NCBI GenBank assembly: GCA_020627525.1
Contig: JAHDGP010000116.1
Coordinates: forward strand, 1 to 11,138
DNA from: Bacteroidota bacterium
Lineage (GTDB): Bacteria; Bacteroidota; Bacteroidia; Chitinophagales; UBA2359
Length of the DNA stretch: 11,138 nucleotides
Reading direction: 5' to 3'
A model generated the notes under the pieces. That model saw only the letters and a list, made by a program, of their open reading frames with translations, did not search any database and was not told the DNA's origin. Shown here one piece after another: positions 1-7,500 of this stretch (positions are counted from its first letter, which is position 1; each line of letters begins with the position of its first letter). Position numbers and translations under genes: made by a program.

Positions 1-296
1 CAGGCTTTTTCAAAAAACTTTCAATTTCTTAACTAAACAGCATTGATGCGAGAATAATTTAATGATACAATGCTTTAATCAATGTTGTTTAGTTAAGGCA
101 AAAAGGTTTTGAATAAATATTGTTTGCTCATTTCTATTATCACTATAAATCCAACAAGGATGGATAATAATGTCACTCCTTCGGAGTTTTTATCTGCATC
201 ATATTATAAGTACCATAATACTGTCAGCCCTTCAGGCTTTTTCAAAAAACTTTCAATTTCTTAACTAAACAGCATTGATGCTTTAATGATACAATG
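1..296 (+). repeat. Direct repeat pair (1-72 and 233-296)
   Basis: Positions 1-48 and 233-280 are identical over 48 bp. Both copies then continue to the shared end TTTAATGATACAATG, copy 1 carrying about 8 extra bases (gagaataa). The inner motif CTTAACTAAACAGCATTGAT (28-47 and 260-279) also occurs in reverse complement with one mismatch at 78-97. Copy 1 begins at the window edge, so its unit probably extends upstream. Confidence 0.85.
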
Positions 297-368
297 TGAT
301 TAAGCATGAAGGGCTGACAATATTATGGCGCAAATATTTTAATTCTTATAAAAACTCCGAAAGAGTGA
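173..368. repeat. Large imperfect inverted repeat (foldback-like)
   Basis: The outer arms at 173-193 and 348-368 are reverse complements over 21 bp with one mismatch; their core is CCGAAAGAGTGA on the right. The inner arms at 213-239 and 302-328 are reverse complements over 27 bp with two mismatches and share TGTCAGCCCTTCA. Between outer and inner arms the pairing is poor. The loop holds the second copy of the 64-bp direct repeat. The structure resembles a non-coding foldback or MITE-like element. No open reading frame lies inside it. Confidence 0.75.
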
Positions 369-431
369 TTCGAAAAAAGATTGCATATAATTTCTTTATT
401 GACAATGGGGACACTTATTTATGTTCCATCC

Positions 432-598
432 CTAAGTACACTGTAAATTAAATTTTGTCTGAAATTTGGTTAGTTTATTTTGGAATTATTCAAGGCAGAA
501 ACGATGCGAATAGCCAAGCTATTCAAAGAGTTTCTAACGAAGAATAATTTCAAAAGAACTATTCAAAACTGACAAGATTTATTTTCCAGTGTTCTAAG
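432..598. repeat. 167-bp palindromic MITE-like element
   Basis: Ends 432-461 and 569-598 are reverse complements at 24 of 30 positions (shared core CACTG, then AAAT, then TTGTC). Pairing continues inward: AGTTTATTTTGGAATTATTC on the left against AGTTCTTTTGAAATTATTC on the reversed right arm. The centre is a perfect 7-bp stem with a 3-nt loop, GAATAGC-CAA-GCTATTC at 508-524, which is the geometric middle of the element. It has no coding capacity. It is either a MITE-type remnant or a dispersed palindromic repeat; the family is not recognised. Confidence 0.7.
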
Positions 599-631
599 CA
601 TTATACCTTTATGAGCATTGCCAATTAAAAT

Positions 632-2176
632 CTATAAAGGTATGTTTCCGTGTTTCTTTTTAGGTAAATTTAAGACCTTATTTTCTAGCATTTTGAATCC
701 ACTGATTAGTTTCATTCTTGTTTCAGCGGGATGAATTACTTTGTCTATAAAGCCACGTTCTGCTGCTCTGTAAGGATTGGCAAATTTTTCTGTGTACTCC
801 GCTACTTTTTCTTCCAATTTCGCTTCAGGGTCATCGGCTTCGGCAATTTCTTTTTTGAAAATAATTTCAGCAGCTCCTTTTGCTCCCATTACTGCAATTT
901 CGGCAGTAGGCCAAGCAAAATTAAGGTCTGCACCAATGTGTTTAGAATTCATTACATCATAAGCACCACCGTACGCTTTACGAGTAATGACTGTCACTTT
1001 GGGAACTGTAGCTTCACTAAATGCATACAGCAATTTAGCACCATTTGAAATGATGCCGTTCCACTCTTGATCTGTTCCTGGAAGAAAACCTGGCACATCC
1101 ACCAACACCAATAAAGGCACGTTAAAAGCATCGCAAAATCTGACAAAGCGTGCGCCTTTTCTAGAAGAATTTATATCTAAAACGCCAGCCAACATTGCAG
1201 GTTGGTTTGCAACGACTCCAACACTTCGTCCACCGATTTTAACAAAGCCTACTAATATATTTTCAGCAAAATCTTTGTGAACTTCCATAAACGAATCTTC
1301 ATCACAAATGCCAGTAATCACCTCCCTCATGTCATAAGGCTGATTAGGGTTTCCCGGAATAACATTTGTTAAGGATTCCCTTCTTTCATTTTCTTTTAAT
1401 GTATAAGGATAAACTGGTGCTTGTTCTTCACAATTTTGAGGAATGTAGGACAATAGGTTTTTAAGTTGATTGATGCAATCCACTTCATTTTCACATGCAA
1501 AATGTGTCACACCAGATTTCGAAGCGTGCGTTTGAGCCCCTCCTAGTTCTTCGGACGTAACTTCTTCGTGTGTTACTGTTTTAACAACATTTGGACCAGT
1601 CACAAACATATAAGATGTCTGATCTACCATCATTACAAAATCAGTCATTGCAGGAGAGTAGACTGCCCCACCCGCACAAGGTCCCATAATAAGGGAAATT
1701 TGTGGAATTACCCCAGATGCCATTACATTTTTATGAAAAATATCAGCATATCCACCAAGAGAAACAACGCCTTCTTGAATTCTTGCACCACCCGAATCAT
1801 TTAGACCTATTAGGGGAGCACCATTTTGCATTGCCAAGTCCATCACTTTACAGATTTTCTCTGCATGGGTTTCTGATAAAGAGCCTCCAAAAACGGTAAA
1901 ATCTTGTGAAAAAACATAAATCAAACGACCATTTATGTTGCCATAGCCAGTTACTACGCCATCGGCATAAAACTTCTGTTTGTCTAAGCCAAAATCAGTT
2001 GAGCGATGACGCACCAACATATCCAACTCTTCAAAACTGCCCTCATCCAGTAATAATTCAATACGTTCACGGGCGGTCAGTTTGCCTTTGGCGTGTTGTT
2101 TTTCTATTCTTTTTTGACCTCCACCTAAACGTGCAAGTGCCTTTTTCTCTTCTAATGCAGATAATTGCTTTTCCAT
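632..2176 (-). CDS. pccB: Acyl-CoA carboxylase carboxyltransferase (beta) subunit, propionyl-CoA carboxylase / methylmalonyl-CoA decarboxylase type
   Basis: This 514-residue cytoplasmic protein has the usual length and two-crotonase-fold layout of the family. The N-terminal half carries SGGARIQEG (128-136) and GPCAGGAVYSPAMTDF (165-180). The C-terminal half carries DVPGFLPGT (360-368) and AYGGAYDVM (401-409). These loops build the oxyanion holes and the acyl-CoA and carboxybiotin pockets. The family moves a carboxyl group between biotin and an acyl-CoA. The Asp in AYGGAYDVM (407) is, as I recall, the residue that favours propionyl-CoA in characterised enzymes. In Bacteroidota the same protein is also annotated MmdA, the decarboxylase alpha subunit of the succinate-propionate route; sequence alone does not separate the two. 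No biotin carboxylase or biotin-carrier gene is in the window. It starts 48 bp after the transglutaminase-like gene on the same strand and may be co-transcribed, but a TAACTTTG box just upstream suggests a promoter of its own. Confidence 0.95.
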   Translation of the reverse strand: MEKQLSALEEKKALARLGGGQKRIEKQHAKGKLTARERIELLLDEGSFEELDMLVRHRSTDFGLDKQKFYADGVVTGYGNINGRLIYVFSQDFTVFGGSLSETHAEKICKVMDLAMQNGAPLIGLNDSGGARIQEGVVSLGGYADIFHKNVMASGVIPQISLIMGPCAGGAVYSPAMTDFVMMVDQTSYMFVTGPNVVKTVTHEEVTSEELGGAQTHASKSGVTHFACENEVDCINQLKNLLSYIPQNCEEQAPVYPYTLKENERRESLTNVIPGNPNQPYDMREVITGICDEDSFMEVHKDFAENILVGFVKIGGRSVGVVANQPAMLAGVLDINSSRKGARFVRFCDAFNVPLLVLVDVPGFLPGTDQEWNGIISNGAKLLYAFSEATVPKVTVITRKAYGGAYDVMNSKHIGADLNFAWPTAEIAVMGAKGAAEIIFKKEIAEADDPEAKLEEKVAEYTEKFANPYRAAERGFIDKVIHPAETRMKLISGFKMLENKVLNLPKKKHGNIPL

Positions 2177-2198
2177 TAATATGTAAAATAATTTGTCA

Positions 2199-2206
2199 CA
2201 AAGTTA
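2199..2206 (-). promoter_or_regulatory. Candidate -7 box for pccB
   Basis: On the minus strand this reads TAACTTTG, an exact match to the Bacteroidota -7 consensus TAnnTTTG, with 22 nt between it and the ATG. The matching -33 position is poor (TTAT-like rather than TTTG), so the call rests on one box. Confidence 0.4.
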
Positions 2207-2224
2207 GGACATTGTTATTGATTA

Positions 2225-2839
2225 TTATAACCACTCAAGCATATGTGGATAATGTTCTTTGAGGTTTTTCCTTACAAATTCATAAGGATAGTCTTCAAAA
2301 ACGCCATAGTCTTCCACATATTCCATAAACTGTCCACCATCTTTACTGAATTGTTGAAACATTGCATCGTTTTCCCCATCAAATTCAAGTGTGTGAACAT
2401 TCAACTTATCACATAATTCTTTGTTAAATGCTGGTGTTATATCTCGCCACTTATCGTTTAGAAAGACTTGAACGGATGCATGTGGTGTCAACTCTTGGGT
2501 TTTCAACTTAGATTCTATGTTTTCCAGAGCTATATGATTGATGACTTTTGCCAAATGAAGTCGTGCGGGCAAACCAACAAAACGAAAACAAGAAACCAAA
2601 ATGCAAGCTTTATCTTGGCAATGTCCTCTTGCTCTTTGCATAATTGCACTAGTCTTTAACATTTTTTTATCAGCATAGATGTTGTATGGATAGTAATACC
2701 ACCCATCTCTTACCGCCCGAAACAATTTGATTGCTTTCTCTTTATCAGTGTCATTTTCATTTGTATAAAACTTTACAAAGTTTTGCACAATTTTTTGATC
2801 GAAGTCGAAAAACTCTGTTATTCTCAAATACTTTTCCAT
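2225..2839 (-). CDS. Transglutaminase-like superfamily protein
   Basis: This 204-residue protein has the transglutaminase / papain-like triad in the expected order: Cys74 in RARGHCQDKA, His120 in TPHASVQVFL, and Asp133 in KWRDITPAF. That pattern belongs to the transglutaminase-like superfamily, whose bacterial members are mostly cysteine proteases or amide hydrolases. No signal peptide or membrane segment is visible, so it is probably cytoplasmic. The C-terminal third (about 150-204) is acidic and aromatic-rich and matches nothing I recognise. The first ATG is the only sensible start, since the next Met (residue 60) would remove part of the fold. It lies 48 bp upstream of the carboxyltransferase gene on the same strand. 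The substrate cannot be told from the sequence. Confidence 0.8.
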   Translation of the reverse strand: MEKYLRITEFFDFDQKIVQNFVKFYTNENDTDKEKAIKLFRAVRDGWYYYPYNIYADKKMLKTSAIMQRARGHCQDKACILVSCFRFVGLPARLHLAKVINHIALENIESKLKTQELTPHASVQVFLNDKWRDITPAFNKELCDKLNVHTLEFDGENDAMFQQFSKDGGQFMEYVEDYGVFEDYPYEFVRKNLKEHYPHMLEWL

Positions 2840-2846
2840 CTAATTA

Positions 2847-2854
2847 CAAAGATA
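2847..2854 (-). promoter_or_regulatory. Candidate -7 box for the transglutaminase-like gene
   Basis: The minus strand reads TATCTTTG (TAnnTTTG consensus) only 7 nt before the ATG. No TTTG lies 19-21 nt upstream. If the box is real, the transcript would be nearly leaderless. Confidence 0.3.
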
Positions 2855-3071
2855 AATCAAAGCCAAACGCTTAAGCAGAAATGCCTAAAAAATTTGTTGT
2901 TTCAAAATCGGCAATAAAAACAAAAAATCACATTAACCCATACTAATCAACAAAAGTACATATTTAAATTATAATTTATATCAAAAGAAAAATATAGCTG
3001 CTTGGTGTTAAAATAGTTTCCTGACTCATTATTGAAAGTAATTTTGAAAGAACGGGATCGAGGATTGTGCA

Positions 3072-3103
3072 TTTGATATTTATAAAATTGTGTATTATAT
3101 TGG
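3072..3103 (+). promoter_or_regulatory. Candidate promoter for the 70-residue protein gene
   Basis: A TTTG at 3072-3075 and TATATTGG at 3096-3103 (7 of 8 matches to TAnnTTTG) are separated by 20 nt, the normal Bacteroidota spacing. The box ends 33 nt before the ATG at 3137. Confidence 0.4.
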
Positions 3104-3136
3104 AAGAATACTTAGTAACTCAAACCCTATTATACT

Positions 3137-3349
3137 ATGAAAAAGAAAAATATAGCCCCAGCAGAAGCGAACGTATATCTTAACAAATCTAGTGCTAGTG
3201 AAATCAATAAAGTTGAAGGAACGGCTGGTAAAAATAAAAGATTCAAAAACAAGTCAAAGACTGTTATTGGCGATCACAAACATTTCTCGCTAGACTTTGT
3301 GAATGCTTATTCCTATGAAGAGCAAGCCAATATTGAAAACTGGGATTAA
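3137..3349 (+). CDS. Small basic hypothetical protein (70 aa)
   Basis: I do not recognise this protein. The N-terminal two thirds are rich in Lys, Asn and Ser and look disordered (KKKN at 2-5, GKNKRFKNKSK at about 31-41). The C-terminal third is more ordered-looking and acidic (FSLDFVNAYSYEEQANIENWD). There is no signal peptide, membrane segment or Cys. It is the only plus-strand gene between two minus-strand blocks and has a promoter-like TTTG-N20-TATATTGG upstream, which supports it being real. Against it are its small size and low complexity. A lineage-specific small protein is the likeliest reading. I see no evidence for a toxin, antitoxin or DNA-binding fold. Confidence 0.55.
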   Translation: MKKKNIAPAEANVYLNKSSASEINKVEGTAGKNKRFKNKSKTVIGDHKHFSLDFVNAYSYEEQANIENWD

Positions 3350-3667
3350 GTAACGATAAAACAATTACCTATTAATTTGATGCGATTCTTTTTATTGCCA
3401 AACTTTGTTGTTGCATCAGTAGTGTAGCTTAAAGCTATGCACCTTCTTTGACAAAAATATACTTGGTTTGAAATTGCAAACTTCTTTTTTCGCCATTGTT
3501 AAAGTTTGAAAATCAGGCTGAATGGTTTCAGCCTGAAATTGATCCATCGAATCAAAACGAAAAAACAGGTTAAATTTTATCGAGTTGTATCTCATTAATA
3601 CAATGCAAAAAAAGCAAAATGCAAGTTTGATCTGGAAAGTACTTGATGATTTTCGAACATAAAAATA
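3350..3667. other. Intergenic region with one strong hairpin
   Basis: No gene is evident between the small basic protein and the M43 protease terminator. The one clear structure is the hairpin at 3513-3536. A minor 6-bp repeat, TAGCTT-A-AAGCTA, lies near 3424-3436. Confidence 0.5.
3513..3536. terminator. Possible terminator hairpin
   Basis: TCAGGCTGAA (3513-3522) and TTCAGCCTGA (3527-3536) form a perfect 10-bp stem with loop TGGT. Read on the minus strand it is followed by TTTTC, a short U-run; on the plus strand there is none. It lies 164 bp beyond the small basic protein gene and behind the main terminator of the minus-strand protease, so its role is uncertain. Confidence 0.35.
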
Positions 3668-3692
3668 ACGACCGTCTCTTTGAGACGGTCGT
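3668..3692 (-). terminator. Rho-independent terminator of the first M43 protease gene
   Basis: ACGACCGTCTC and GAGACGGTCGT form a perfect 11-bp stem with a TTT loop (AAA in the minus-strand RNA). In the minus direction it is followed by a U-rich run (TATTTTTATG). It sits 40 bp past the protease stop codon. A near-identical hairpin follows the second protease at 8908-8932. Confidence 0.8.
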
Positions 3693-3732
3693 AGCTAACA
3701 ATTCTTACAAATTAAAAAAACCTCTGTCTTTT

Positions 3733-5640
3733 TTAATTGATAATCAATTTCGTTGAAGATTTTGTTCCATCATGAAATACAACGGTTAAGATATAATAGC
3801 CTTTTTCGAGATTAGTCGTACTGAACTCAATTGCATACGCTCCTATTTGTCTATAATCTAGTTGCATCTTTCTTCCTGCAATGTCAGCAATCAAAAACTG
3901 ATTGACATTTTCTAACTCTCCATTTTCAAGATTTACTGTAAACAGACCTTGTGCAGGATTTGGATAGACATTTAAGTTTTTCTGATCAGAGAGCATTTTT
4001 TTATTCTCCCTTGTTTCATTTGTTTTACAAGTTGCCCCACCAGCCTGAACTACTCTTTCAACTATCCTATAGGAGTTATCATATTGACAATGGTAATACA
4101 TTGTAATAATATACGGGGTGCAGGGAATCATATTTGGAATGGTAACAATATCGCTTCCATCAACATGCGCCATATCACTTGTTTGCTGACCAAATGGTGA
4201 TCCAGAATTCCAAACTCTAAAAGCATAACTCACTGTTTCGCCTGCATAATTAGGTGCATTTAAATTTACAAAATCATGTCCAGATACAACTAAATTTATA
4301 TCTATTGGCATAGGATCAACACAATTAAATACAGATTGTAAATTTGTCATAGAATGCAAATTTCCTCTTTTGGCATTGGTTAAATCGCTTTTTAAAATAA
4401 GCTCCATAAAATCAACTTGTCCCTTAGAGTATGTCGCTCTACAACCACCATAATACATGAAGTTGTCATACATATTGGTTTCACTATCACAAGATGCATC
4501 GTCATCCAAATCACAATCATTGTCATTGTTATAATTTTTATTAGTTGGCGGAGTATCATTGAACATATCATCTATTTCCTCGTCAGTTAATACATCTGTA
4601 TTATTTTTAAAAATTTGAAAATCATCATCACTACAACTAAGTTCACTACCCCACATATGTTCTAAGCCCAGCCAATGACCAACTTCGTGGGTTAGCGTAT
4701 GGGACAAGGATTGAGCGGTCAAGCTACTTGGTATATAAGGTGAGTTATTAGGATCTAAAGCGTAATGTGCCAAAAACACACCATCTGCATGATTAGGATC
4801 TCCCAAAGCAAAGGGGTTAATTGAATAACCTGCATAATCGTTGCCTTCTCCTAAAAATCTTAAAATGTAAATATTCAAATATTGATCTGATGGCCAAGCA
4901 ATTGATTGTATACCTGGAATATTTGGATTGTCCTGATTAGCAATATATGCGGAATTTTCTCTTACATTTATATATGAATTCAAGCAAGCTACTCCATTTA
5001 CAATTGGAGCATCAGGATACATACAATCACCACTCCCAAAAAAATGAAAATAAAAATCATTAATTCCATAATAATTGATTCCAGTGGTAGGCGCTCCAAA
5101 TTGATCTTTTTCGGCTAGCCTAAAATCAATAGTATAATCATCTGCTATGTGTCTGTTTTCAAAAGTAAAAGCTCCACTAATCTCTTCGATGACTGGATCA
5201 TTCAAGGTTAATCCTTTAAAGTCGTTGTTGAGTGTTTCCAAAGCATTTAAAATTCTTGCATCAGAAATATTAGATTCATCATCTACTCCAGAATCATGCG
5301 TATCATTTATTACATGAAATACTACTGGTATGATATTCCTTACAGGCACTCCTGAGTTAGTTTTTCTTCTATCGTTGAATATATTAGCCAAATCTGTTTG
5401 AATCTGATTGCGCAAACTTGGATTTAAGGCTATTTGTTCTTTTAAACTTAAGGTTCCACAAACTTCACGATTTGATGATGATGTTGTCGTTGTTGTGTTC
5501 CCATTTCCTCCCCAAAAAGTCCCTGGGTTAATTGCACTATCAATTTGATTGCCAGTACTTCTTACGTCTCTAACTTTTTGCGCAAAAACAGATTCATGAC
5601 AAAAGAAAAATACAACACAAAATAAAATGACTTTTTTCAT
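3733..5640 (-). CDS. Secreted M43-type (pappalysin/cytophagalysin-like) zinc metalloprotease with T9SS sorting domain
   Basis: The preferred start gives 635 residues. A clear signal peptide (MKKVILFC..., cleavage near VFA-Q at residue 20) begins at the ATG at 5640. The longer reading frame up to 5739 only adds residues encoded by the intergenic repeat, so I reject that start. The pro-region includes CGTLSLKEQ and IPVVFHVI. The catalytic motif HEVGHWLGLEH is at 318-328, matching the metzincin HExxHxxGxxH. The Met-turn region NFMYY (Met395) follows, and Asp/Asn-rich stretches between them may bind calcium. A beta-sandwich-like segment leads to a T9SS type A C-terminal domain (about 557-635) beginning NVYPNPAQG and ending KGYYILTVVF...KLIIN. 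The family secretes such proteases through the type IX system to the surface or medium. A terminator lies 40 bp downstream. It is divergent from the helical-protein gene and paralogous to the broken copy at 8988-10783. The natural substrate is unknown. Confidence 0.92.
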   Translation of the reverse strand: MKKVILFCVVFFFCHESVFAQKVRDVRSTGNQIDSAINPGTFWGGNGNTTTTTSSSNREVCGTLSLKEQIALNPSLRNQIQTDLANIFNDRRKTNSGVPVRNIIPVVFHVINDTHDSGVDDESNISDARILNALETLNNDFKGLTLNDPVIEEISGAFTFENRHIADDYTIDFRLAEKDQFGAPTTGINYYGINDFYFHFFGSGDCMYPDAPIVNGVACLNSYINVRENSAYIANQDNPNIPGIQSIAWPSDQYLNIYILRFLGEGNDYAGYSINPFALGDPNHADGVFLAHYALDPNNSPYIPSSLTAQSLSHTLTHEVGHWLGLEHMWGSELSCSDDDFQIFKNNTDVLTDEEIDDMFNDTPPTNKNYNNDNDCDLDDDASCDSETNMYDNFMYYGGCRATYSKGQVDFMELILKSDLTNAKRGNLHSMTNLQSVFNCVDPMPIDINLVVSGHDFVNLNAPNYAGETVSYAFRVWNSGSPFGQQTSDMAHVDGSDIVTIPNMIPCTPYIITMYYHCQYDNSYRIVERVVQAGGATCKTNETRENKKMLSDQKNLNVYPNPAQGLFTVNLENGELENVNQFLIADIAGRKMQLDYRQIGAYAIEFSTTNLEKGYYILTVVFHDGTKSSTKLIIN

Positions 5641-5674
5641 AGTTATATAAAATTTTAAAGCATTTGGTAAATTA

Positions 5675-5805
5675 TAAGTAAGTGATAAAATCAAATTAAG
5701 TGGTAAGATCAAATTAACATGTATAAAAAATTTCCGCAAAATATTAATTGTTAAAACTTTGAGATGTGAGTTAGTGTTTTATAAATTGGTCTTATCACTT
5801 ACTTA
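5675..5805. repeat. MITE-like repeat, copy A
   Basis: The termini are inverted: TAAGTAAGTGATAAAATC (5675-5692) against the reverse complement of GGTCTTATCACTTACTTA (5788-5805), 16 of 18 matching, with pairing extending further inward (CAAWTTA). The left end holds a 19-bp tandem duplication (5680-5698 and 5699-5717, two mismatches). The body aligns with copy B at 7476-7588 in the same orientation, at my estimate of 75-80% identity over about 105 bp. There is no coding capacity. Confidence 0.75.
5710..5740 (-). promoter_or_regulatory. Candidate promoter for the first M43 protease, inside repeat copy A
   Basis: On the minus strand TTTG (5740-5737) is followed after 19 nt by TTAATTTG (5717-5710), 7 of 8 matches to TAnnTTTG. 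The expected start lies about 65 nt before the protease ATG. The same pair and the same spacing are conserved in repeat copy B. Confidence 0.4.
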
Positions 5806-6045
5806 TTTTTTGTTTTATCTAAAATCATAAATAACAAAATTGCATCGCAATTTAGAACATCGAACAAAACTTGCCAAGTTATAATCATTTAACTGCCACT
5901 TTAACAAACTCACAGCATCGTCTCACCAATTTAAATATACATTAGTAATGAAAGTCAAAATATGCGGAAAAAATAAAAACATATTATTTACAATTGTATT
6001 ATTTAGTTATTTTAAAAATAATTAATATTGTGCTAATTTTAAAAT

Positions 6046-7500
6046 ATGGTAAAAAGTAAATTAATTCAATTACTTCAAACTTTAAGTGTTACAGAATTTA
6101 AAGAATATGGAAGATTTCTAGAAGGCACAACTTATAGAAAAACGAGTGGTGTTTTTCAATTATTCAATTATCTAAAAAAGTTCCACCCAAACTATCCTGA
6201 AAAAAAAGTAAGCAAAGAAGTTGTTTTAAAAAAGGCATTTAAAGATAAACCGCTTAGTAGTCAACGTCTGTTTGATTTAATGTCTATTCTATATACCATT
6301 CTTGAAAATTTCCTTATTCAAAAAAAGCTGGAAACTTTAAAAGCTGAAAGAGACTTTCTTGTTTTAAATGTTTTAAAAGACAAAAAACTAGATAAAGCCT
6401 TTTTCCAAAAAGCAAGCCAAGTCGAAAAGGAATGGCAAAAATTCAAATTAGGAGGCATAGAGCAGTTGCACAATATTTACAAACTACACAATATGGTTTA
6501 TTTACATCCTAATTTTTCAACCATTGCCGAAAATTCTATTTCTCAAGAAACACTCTCCAGTGATGTTGACAATTACTATTATGCTGTAAAACTCTACACC
6601 AATTTACTAAGAGAACTCAATCAACAAGTTACGGTAGCGAAAACAGACATTGTTCACAACAAAGTAATTTTTGAAGAAATTCTCAAGGTAACAAAAGAAA
6701 CAGCAAGTGCTGAAATTCCTCAAGTTAAAGTCATTTCAAATATTCTAAGTTCGTTCAAACAACAAGATTTCACAAAGTCCGCAGATTATAAAGATTTATT
6801 CGTAGAACATATAGATCATTTTAATCAATACGAAAAATATGACATACTAAATGCACTATTAAGAATGAATCATGCAAATCATTTTGCCGGAATTGAAGGT
6901 GCTGCAAGAGAGATGTTTGAGTTAAACAAACTAGCAGTTGAAAAAAGCATCATAATCGAAGATGGATATATTGAAAGCGAATACTTTAAACTTATTGTTG
7001 ATGTTGGTTGTACAGTTGGTGAACTAGACTGGACCGAAAATTTCATCAACTCATTTCAAGATCATCTAAGACTAGAATTTAAAGAACACATTCTTACCCT
7101 CTGCCGTGCATTGTTGTTACTTGAAAGAAATGAATTTGAAAAAATCTTAAAAGACATTGCCCAAGTAAAAATTGAAAATGCCATGTACGCTGCTCAACTC
7201 AAAACTTTACAACTGCAATGCTATTATGAACTTGATGATTATGATGATCTGTTTTTCAATTTGGTCAAATCTTTCTCCGCCTTTTTGAAAAGAAACACTT
7301 TGCTTTCGCAAGGAACCATCGTTCAACCTTATGAATTATTAATCAAATACACCAATAAACTTTATCTTGAGAAAACTAATATAAAAAAGAAGAAGGTTGA
7401 TTTATTGGATGATGGAGCTAAAAAGTGTTATGAAAAAAAGATGGTTACTGGAAAAGGCAAAAGAAATTCAAGCTTTAAGCAAGTGATAAGATCAAATTAA
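6046..7500 (+). CDS. Conserved Bacteroidota all-helical hypothetical protein (484 aa)
   Basis: The protein has no signal peptide, membrane segment or Cys motif and looks entirely alpha-helical, so it is probably cytoplasmic. The N-terminus (MVKSKLIQLLQTLSVTEF) followed by FQLFNYLKKFHPNYP (about 37-51) and a long Leu/Lys/Glu-rich body resembles, from memory, a widespread uncharacterised Bacteroidota family. Regular helical hairpins in the middle (about 180-430) suggest a TPR-like or other solenoid scaffold, but no repeat consensus could be confirmed. The C-terminal 40 residues are strongly Lys-rich. The last codons and the stop lie inside repeat copy B, so the extreme C-terminus (KQVIRSN) is supplied by the repeat. 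It is divergent from the M43 protease, and the same pairing recurs at the window end, where a copy of its first 13 codons survives. Function is unknown; a regulatory or scaffold role for the protease is only a guess. Confidence 0.85.
   Translation: MVKSKLIQLLQTLSVTEFKEYGRFLEGTTYRKTSGVFQLFNYLKKFHPNYPEKKVSKEVVLKKAFKDKPLSSQRLFDLMSILYTILENFLIQKKLETLKAERDFLVLNVLKDKKLDKAFFQKASQVEKEWQKFKLGGIEQLHNIYKLHNMVYLHPNFSTIAENSISQETLSSDVDNYYYAVKLYTNLLRELNQQVTVAKTDIVHNKVIFEEILKVTKETASAEIPQVKVISNILSSFKQQDFTKSADYKDLFVEHIDHFNQYEKYDILNALLRMNHANHFAGIEGAAREMFELNKLAVEKSIIIEDGYIESEYFKLIVDVGCTVGELDWTENFINSFQDHLRLEFKEHILTLCRALLLLERNEFEKILKDIAQVKIENAMYAAQLKTLQLQCYYELDDYDDLFFNLVKSFSAFLKRNTLLSQGTIVQPYELLIKYTNKLYLEKTNIKKKKVDLLDDGAKKCYEKKMVTGKGKRNSSFKQVIRSN

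Larger units (their letters stand above)
1..631. other. Gene-free, repeat-rich intergenic region
   Basis: No credible coding sequence is present here. The stretch is mostly repeats: a direct repeat (1-72 and 233-296), a large imperfect inverted repeat (173-368), and a separate palindromic element (432-598). It lies beyond the 3' end of the carboxyltransferase gene. No canonical terminator followed by a U-run was found for that gene. A perfect 10-bp inverted repeat (ATACCTTTAT at 603-612, ATAAAGGTAT at 634-643) straddles its stop codon. Confidence 0.7.
5641..6045. other. Divergent intergenic region between protease and helical protein
   Basis: This 405-bp region must hold the start signals of both flanking genes. 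It contains repeat copy A (5675-5805) with a promoter-like pair pointing at the protease. The 240 bp before the helical-protein gene are very AT-rich. A TAATATTG at 6023-6030 is the best -7 candidate for that gene, but no TTTG lies at the right distance, so I do not call it a promoter. Confidence 0.5.

Noticed and set aside
1..368. CRISPR array
   Set aside because: The repeats are too few, irregularly spaced and include inverted copies; there are no uniform spacers and no cas genes.
731..1048. Plus-strand open frames over the carboxyltransferase gene (also 777-962, 1568-1804, 1702-1899, 1906-2262)
   Set aside because: They are antisense to a strongly conserved gene, have biased composition and show no recognisable domain.
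2468..2659. Plus-strand frame over the transglutaminase-like gene
   Set aside because: It is antisense to the triad-bearing frame and has no supporting signals.
5641..5739. Longer start of the first M43 protease (33 extra residues)
   Set aside because: The extension is encoded by intergenic DNA and repeat copy A, and it would bury an ideal signal peptide that begins at the ATG at 5640.
6002..6030. Promoter for the helical-protein gene (TTTA and TAATATTG)
   Set aside because: The -33 element is imperfect and the spacing is 17 nt, shorter than the usual 19-21; the surrounding DNA is so AT-rich that chance matches are expected.
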